Assembly (NCBI GenBank): GCA_002049785.1
Contig: MUKB01000063.1
Location: 1-7,675, forward strand
Source of the DNA: Caldifarciminota bacterium 4484_100
GTDB taxonomy: Bacteria; Hydrothermota; Tepidihabitantia; SM23-42
Direction of reading: 5' to 3'
Length of the DNA: 7,675 bases
Both the position numbers and the translations under genes were made by a program. Positions 4,823 through 7,675 of this stretch are shown here, one piece after another. The notes beneath the pieces were generated by a model. That model made no database searches, was not told the origin of the DNA, and saw only the letters and a list, made by a program, of their open reading frames with translations. Position 1 is the stretch's first letter; each line of letters starts with the position of its first letter.

Positions 4823-5725
4823 TTAACCTCCGACCAGCATAGCAATATACATAGAAGAGATAATACCTGCATCGGTATTGGGTCGCCCCAGCAAAAACCC
4901 TGCCACCATCACCCCGGCAAAGAGCAGGGGAAGAATCTGTTTGGCAAAGACCCAGGTGGAAAATATCCAGTCATTTATCTCCTCTTTTTTGAACCAGGAA
5001 AAGAGTATCAAACCAAGTATCACAAGACCGAGTACAACCAGATACCAGTGAATGTTATAAATCGCATCCCAGAAACCTACCGGCTGTTTCGGTTTTGCCC
5101 AGGCAGTAAAGATAAGGATATAGACAAGGGTAAAAAGGTATAGAGCATTCTGTAGTAAAGAACGGCTTTTACCGGTCGTGGATTCATCCTGGATAAAAAA
5201 ATCTTCATCTTTAATATGGCGGTCCTTAAAAATGGTCGCCATCAGAAGTCCAATCACAATTGAAAATAGGACTGCGGCCACAGCCCGGGCAATTCCCAGT
5301 TCATACCCGAGCACCCTTGCAGTCAGGATAATCGCCAGAACATTTATCGCAGGACCGGCATAGAGGAAGGCGCTCGCTGGACCAATACCAGCACCCCGTG
5401 AATATATACCGGCAAACATCGGCAGAACAGTGCAGGAACAGACCGCAAGAATCGTGCCGGACACCGACGCAACACCGTAGGCAAGCACCTTATTTGCCTT
5501 TGGACCAAAGTATTTGATTACCGCTTCCTTGGAGATGAAAATACTCATTGCACCCGCAATAAAGAATGCCGGAACCAGACAGAAAAGAATATGCTTCTGA
5601 ACATACTCCTTGAGCATAAAAAATGCCTCAAGGATTGCCTGTTGAATCCCTAATCTATCAAGTGGCACAAAATAGAGCACAAGAAAGACAACAATAAATA
5701 ATATTAATCTTGTCCGTTCCTTCAT
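4823..5725 (-). CDS. ArsP/DUF318-family permease, cassette 1, N-terminal 300 residues
   Basis: This polytopic membrane protein of PF03773 has hydrophobic segments near residues 7-20, 45-65, 82-106, 112-138, 145-165, 192-208, 227-245 and 262-278. The first repeat signature is AVCSCTVLPMFAGIYSRGAG (C96, C98) with GIGPASAFLYAGPAINV (113-129). The central loop is charged (KDRHIKDEDFF). The frame ends LVGG-TAA just before the conserved NSLWSNFF, and the rest lies in another frame (4555-4818); joined, the protein would be about 389 residues, longer than the 342-residue paralogue. The ATG overlaps the arsR stop as ATGA, giving translational coupling. Its substrate is likely a thiol-reactive metalloid, by context. 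Sequence and loop lengths differ enough from the cassette 2 permease that it may export a different species. Confidence 0.83.
   Translation of the reverse strand: MKERTRLILFIVVFLVLYFVPLDRLGIQQAILEAFFMLKEYVQKHILFCLVPAFFIAGAMSIFISKEAVIKYFGPKANKVLAYGVASVSGTILAVCSCTVLPMFAGIYSRGAGIGPASAFLYAGPAINVLAIILTARVLGYELGIARAVAAVLFSIVIGLLMATIFKDRHIKDEDFFIQDESTTGKSRSLLQNALYLFTLVYILIFTAWAKPKQPVGFWDAIYNIHWYLVVLGLVILGLILFSWFKKEEINDWIFSTWVFAKQILPLLFAGVMVAGFLLGRPNTDAGIISSMYIAMLVGG
4826..4831 (-). promoter_or_regulatory. Shine-Dalgarno-like GGAGGT at the permease frame break
   Basis: GGAGGT encodes the Gly-Gly just before the TAA stop (4823-4825) and stands 7 nt before a TTG codon (4816-4818) that is in frame with the permease C-terminus. 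It could drive reinitiation. It could also be chance, since Gly-Gly is expected at this position of the permease. Confidence 0.4.
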
Positions 5726-6057
5726 TTCATTTCCTTGATGTTTAAGGTTGTTAATAGCCTATGACTTCTTGTCAGGTTGTGTATCACGCATAAACGCACC
5801 TTATCGAGAAGTTCAAAGATTACCGGATCAACGACTTCATACCAGACCTCCTGTCCCCTTTTCTCAGAACGAACGATATTTGCCCGACGTAATATCTGCA
5901 GGTGGTGGGATACATTCGACTGTTCTCCCTTAACATAGGGAATAATCTTACAGACACAACAAGGACCTGCCCTGAGTTTCTCCAGAATCTTCAGGCGCAT
6001 AGGATGCGCCAAGGCGTTTAAAACCGCAGCCTGGAATTCCTGGATATTTGGTTTCAT
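5722..6057 (-). CDS. ArsR/SmtB-family metalloid-responsive repressor, cassette 1
   Basis: This 111-residue winged-helix regulator has a first 40 residues identical to the cassette 2 repressor except positions 20-21 (MR here, LH there), including the sensor stretch GPCCVCKIIP (C33, C34, C36). The recognition helix is QSNVSHHLQILRRANIV (46-62), followed by the wing RGQEVWYEV. After residue 40 identity falls sharply. The C-terminal dimer helix here contains C90, H94 and H99 (LCVIHNLTRSHR), residues absent from the paralogue, so an additional or altered metal site is possible. The near-leaderless start, palindromic operator and ATGA overlap with the permease are the same as in cassette 2. With the same operator sequence, each repressor probably binds both promoters, making cross-regulation likely. 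Confidence 0.9.
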   Translation of the reverse strand: MKPNIQEFQAAVLNALAHPMRLKILEKLRAGPCCVCKIIPYVKGEQSNVSHHLQILRRANIVRSEKRGQEVWYEVVDPVIFELLDKVRLCVIHNLTRSHRLLTTLNIKEMK

Positions 6058-6060
6058 AAT

Positions 6061-6088
6061 ATATGATTATATTTAAATATATTCATAT
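6061..6088. promoter_or_regulatory. ArsR operator palindrome, cassette 1
   Basis: The same 28-bp near-perfect palindrome as at 4240-4267, base for base, overlapping the -10 and abutting the -35 of the cassette 1 promoter. It lies about 65 bp from the -35 of the divergent lipoprotein gene, so a bound repressor is unlikely to block that promoter directly. Confidence 0.8.
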
Positions 6089-6093
6089 GTCAA
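6066..6093 (-). promoter_or_regulatory. Consensus promoter of cassette 1
   Basis: TTGACA (6088-6093), a 16-bp spacer and TATAAT (6066-6071), with the ATG (6055-6057) 8 nt after the -10. No Shine-Dalgarno sequence precedes the ATG, so a nearly leaderless mRNA is expected. Confidence 0.85.
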
Positions 6094-6151
6094 GCTTATT
6101 ATCCTCACCTGTCTAAGAAAACAGCACAATAAAAGAGTCGGACCGAACCCC

Positions 6152-6179
6152 TTGACACAGGGATATAAATGGATAGACT
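6152..6179 (+). promoter_or_regulatory. Possible promoter of the 6237 lipoprotein gene
   Basis: A perfect -35 TTGACA (6152-6157) with a 16-bp spacer to TAGACT (6174-6179), which matches 4 of 6 -10 positions. An alternative is the extended -10 TGT-TATATT at 6202-6210 without a good -35. Either leaves a leader containing the AGGAGG site (6224-6229). Confidence 0.45.
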
Positions 6180-6236
6180 GAAATGTGGTGAATCTTATTT
6201 GTGTTATATTTCTGAAATAAAAAAGGAGGTTTTAAA

Positions 6237-6839
6237 ATGCTTAAACTAAAAAGGCACCTGATTTTAACCGGCATAGTAATCTTTATGCTCGGGTGTGGTG
6301 GACCCCCGGAAAAAGCTTCTGTCAAGAAACCGAAGGCCAAGTTTGACCCCTATGCCCGTCTCACCGAAACCGAGGTGAAACAGTTTATTAAAGGTTTCCC
6401 CATCTTTATCAAAGAAGCAAAAAAGCATGGTAAGGCTATGGAAAAGTGGGGAGGAACAAAGAACATATTCGGAGTAGCAGGGGCCTACAGTGAATATATT
6501 GGCAGATATAAGGAGATGGAGGCAACGATAAAGGCCAAAACCGGGATTGGAATTGAAGAACTCTTTTCTGCCTATTTTAAGGTTATGATGGCCTTCAGTG
6601 CACTCTCGGTCCAACGGGGTATGCCACAGTATGATGAGGTAATCGCAAATATTGAGAAACAGCTCAAGACACCAGGGCTATCAAAAGAGAGAAAGGAGCT
6701 ACTCGCTCAACAGCTCAAAATGGCTAAAGAAACAAAGGCAAATGTCGATACCCTTTTCCAGAAGGTTCCACCTGAGAATATCCAGGTCGTCCAGAAATAT
6801 GAAGATGAGATCAAATCGGTTATGAAAAAACTGGAATGA
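6237..6839 (+). CDS. Putative lipoprotein of unknown function, alpha-helical
   Basis: This encodes 200 residues. The ATG follows AGGAGG (6224-6229) at 7 nt. The N-terminus MLKLKRHLILTGIVIFMLGC is a lipoprotein signal with lipobox MLGC and lipidated Cys20. A Lys/Pro-rich linker (PEKASVKKPKAKFDP) precedes a helical, highly charged domain from about residue 38 (LTETEVKQFIKGFPIF). It includes SKERKELLAQQLKMAKETKANVDTLFQKVP (about 149-178) and a C-terminal helix ending SVMKKLE, so a helical bundle or coiled-coil is likely. Only the anchored N-terminus enters the membrane. I do not recognise the family. It is followed by the solute-binding protein gene 105 nt downstream, which has its own promoter, so joint function is uncertain. 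Confidence 0.85.
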   Translation: MLKLKRHLILTGIVIFMLGCGGPPEKASVKKPKAKFDPYARLTETEVKQFIKGFPIFIKEAKKHGKAMEKWGGTKNIFGVAGAYSEYIGRYKEMEATIKAKTGIGIEELFSAYFKVMMAFSALSVQRGMPQYDEVIANIEKQLKTPGLSKERKELLAQQLKMAKETKANVDTLFQKVPPENIQVVQKYEDEIKSVMKKLE

Positions 6840-6894
6840 ACAGGATTTTCAAATTCCAGCATCATCAAGTTGTAAGGTTAACCCTATTGCTGTC

Positions 6895-6922
6895 TTGACA
6901 GGAATAAAATTACCAATATAAT
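6895..6922 (+). promoter_or_regulatory. Consensus promoter of the solute-binding protein gene
   Basis: TTGACA (6895-6900), a 16-bp spacer and TATAAT (6917-6922), both perfect. The palindrome GGTTAACC (6876-6883) lies 11 bp upstream of the -35 and might bind a regulator, but it is short enough to be chance. The leader carries AGGAGG (6935-6940) 4 nt before the ATG at 6945. Confidence 0.8.
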
Positions 6923-6944
6923 GTATCTATAATTAGGAGGTCTT

Positions 6945-7675
6945 ATGAAAAAAATAATCGCCATTTCGGTTGTCCTGTTATTATTCACTACTGTATGTGC
7001 AAAAAAAGAGGCGAAGATATCAGGAGAACCGGGTGGAAGGCTTGTCATTGGAACGACAGATCTCATCACCGAACTTTCACCCCTTAAGCCGAATGTTTTC
7101 GGGTCGAATGAACTGCTCGACCTTCTCTTTCTGCGGCTCCATCGTATTGACCCTGTAACCGGCAAGATGGTACCAGAGCTTGCTGCATCCTGGGAGTTCT
7201 CAGAAGATTTGAGTTCAGTCACATATTATCTGCGCAAGGATATCAAATGGTGGAATGGTAAACCGGTAACCGCGGATGATATTGTCTTTACCTACAAAAA
7301 GATGAAGGATCCAAAGACCGGTTATCCCAATATCGCTTCATTACGGTTCATAAAGAATGTAGAAAAGATTAACGATTATGCAGTAAGATTCACCTTTAAA
7401 AAGGTCTATGCCGACCTTCTGACTGACTCTAATATAATGCCCGTGCCCAAGGAAGACTACAAACGCATGGGCTCAAATTTCGGCCAGAAACCGGTGGGAA
7501 ATGGCCCTTATAAGATCAAGGAGTTTATTCCGGGTTCAGGTGTAGTCCTCATTACGAATGAAGAGTTTTATCGGGGCCGACCACCGCTCGATGAGATCTA
7601 TGTCCGTTTCTATACCAACAGTGATGATATGATTGCCGACTTTACAAATGGGACCTTGGACCTTGTGTTGAATAT
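6945..7675 (+). CDS. ABC transporter family 5 solute-binding protein (DppA/OppA type), 5' part
   Basis: The frame is open to the window edge: 243 complete codons, with the full protein expected to be about 500-600 residues. The start ATG has AGGAGG just upstream and a perfect promoter. The N-terminus MKKIIAISVVLLLFTTVC is a hydrophobic signal; Cys18 could be lipidated, although V at -1 is an unusual lipobox residue. Family SBP_bac_5 marks are LAASWEFSEDLSSVTYYLRKDIKW (about 79-102), WNGKPVTADDIVFTYKKMKDP (103-123) and PVGNGPYKIKEF (183-194), all in the usual order. The protein would capture oligopeptides, dipeptides, nickel or related ligands in the periplasm for an ABC importer whose permease genes should lie to the right. 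The ligand cannot be read from this portion. Confidence 0.9.
   Translation, partial: MKKIIAISVVLLLFTTVCAKKEAKISGEPGGRLVIGTTDLITELSPLKPNVFGSNELLDLLFLRLHRIDPVTGKMVPELAASWEFSEDLSSVTYYLRKDIKWWNGKPVTADDIVFTYKKMKDPKTGYPNIASLRFIKNVEKINDYAVRFTFKKVYADLLTDSNIMPVPKEDYKRMGSNFGQKPVGNGPYKIKEFIPGSGVVLITNEEFYRGRPPLDEIYVRFYTNSDDMIADFTNGTLDLVLN

Larger units (their letters stand above)
5957..6093 (-). repeat. 137-bp duplicated promoter/operator/arsR 5' block, copy 1
   Basis: Partner of 4136-4272 at an offset of 1821 bp, with 4 differences by eye, all inside the coding part; 6001-6093 is identical. The direct orientation makes the intervening 1821 bp (most of cassette 1 except the 5' end of its repressor) liable to deletion or duplication by recombination. 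Confidence 0.9.

Noticed and set aside
4819..4831. RF2-like programmed +1 frameshift at GGT-TAA
   Set aside because: A Shine-Dalgarno-like sequence and a stop are present. However, the P-site Gly tRNA would have to re-pair from GGT to GTT, which is poor, and the spacing differs from the RF2 site. Reinitiation or a base error is simpler.
4819..4872. Starting the permease C-terminal piece at the ATG at 4870-4872
   Set aside because: The residues between 4872 and 4822 do not resemble the permease; they are the shadow of the N-terminal frame. Homology begins only at NSLWSNFF.
2632..6093. Mobile element carrying the cassettes
   Set aside because: No transposase, integrase or terminal inverted repeats were seen; the only long repeat is the direct 137-bp control block.

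Overview
The window looks like a chromosomal stretch from an uncultured, moderately AT-rich bacterium. Bacterial signs are TTGACA/TATAAT promoters, AGGAGG ribosome binding sites and lipoprotein signal peptides. The secreted beta-propeller protein carries a C-terminal domain of the FlgD/type IX-secretion sorting type. That domain, with the small secreted lipoproteins, points to an FCB-like or WOR-3 (Stahlbacteria)-like lineage from an anoxic or hydrothermal setting. This placement is an inference from style and is low confidence.

Layout: 1-163 is non-coding with a degenerate ATGACT repeat. 164-700 (-) is a small lipoprotein. It is divergent from 786-1163 (+), an 8-Cys ferredoxin-like subunit. 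The ferredoxin gene meets, tail to tail, a broken secreted beta-propeller gene (1154-2227, -). Both seem to lose their C-terminus at the same few bases, and the propeller frame also carries an in-frame TGA. 2285-2631 is non-coding with competing inverted repeats.

The core of the window, 2632-6093 (-), is two tandem cassettes of the same order: ArsR-family repressor, ArsP/DUF318-type permease, small CxxC thioredoxin-like protein. Cassette 1 (upstream in transcription) is 6057-4295 and cassette 2 is 4236-2632. Genes within each overlap by ATGA or lie about 11-13 nt apart, so each is an operon. Each repressor gene starts just behind a perfect-consensus promoter whose spacer is filled by a 28-bp near-perfect palindrome, the likely operator. 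A 137-bp block covering promoter, operator and the repressor N-terminus (including a CCxC motif) is about 97% identical between cassettes, while everything beyond it has diverged strongly. The expected role is thiol-metalloid (probably arsenic or organoarsenic) sensing and export, with the CxxC protein supplying redox or thiol handling. The permease of cassette 1 is split by a 1-nt frame change, with a good Shine-Dalgarno site and TTG codon right behind the stop.

Divergent from cassette 1, on the + strand, are a 200-aa lipoprotein (6237-6839) and the start of a family 5 (oligopeptide/dipeptide/nickel type) ABC solute-binding protein (6945 to the window edge). Seven promoters can be read, all with a 16-bp spacer, and three lie so close to the start codon that the mRNAs should be almost leaderless.
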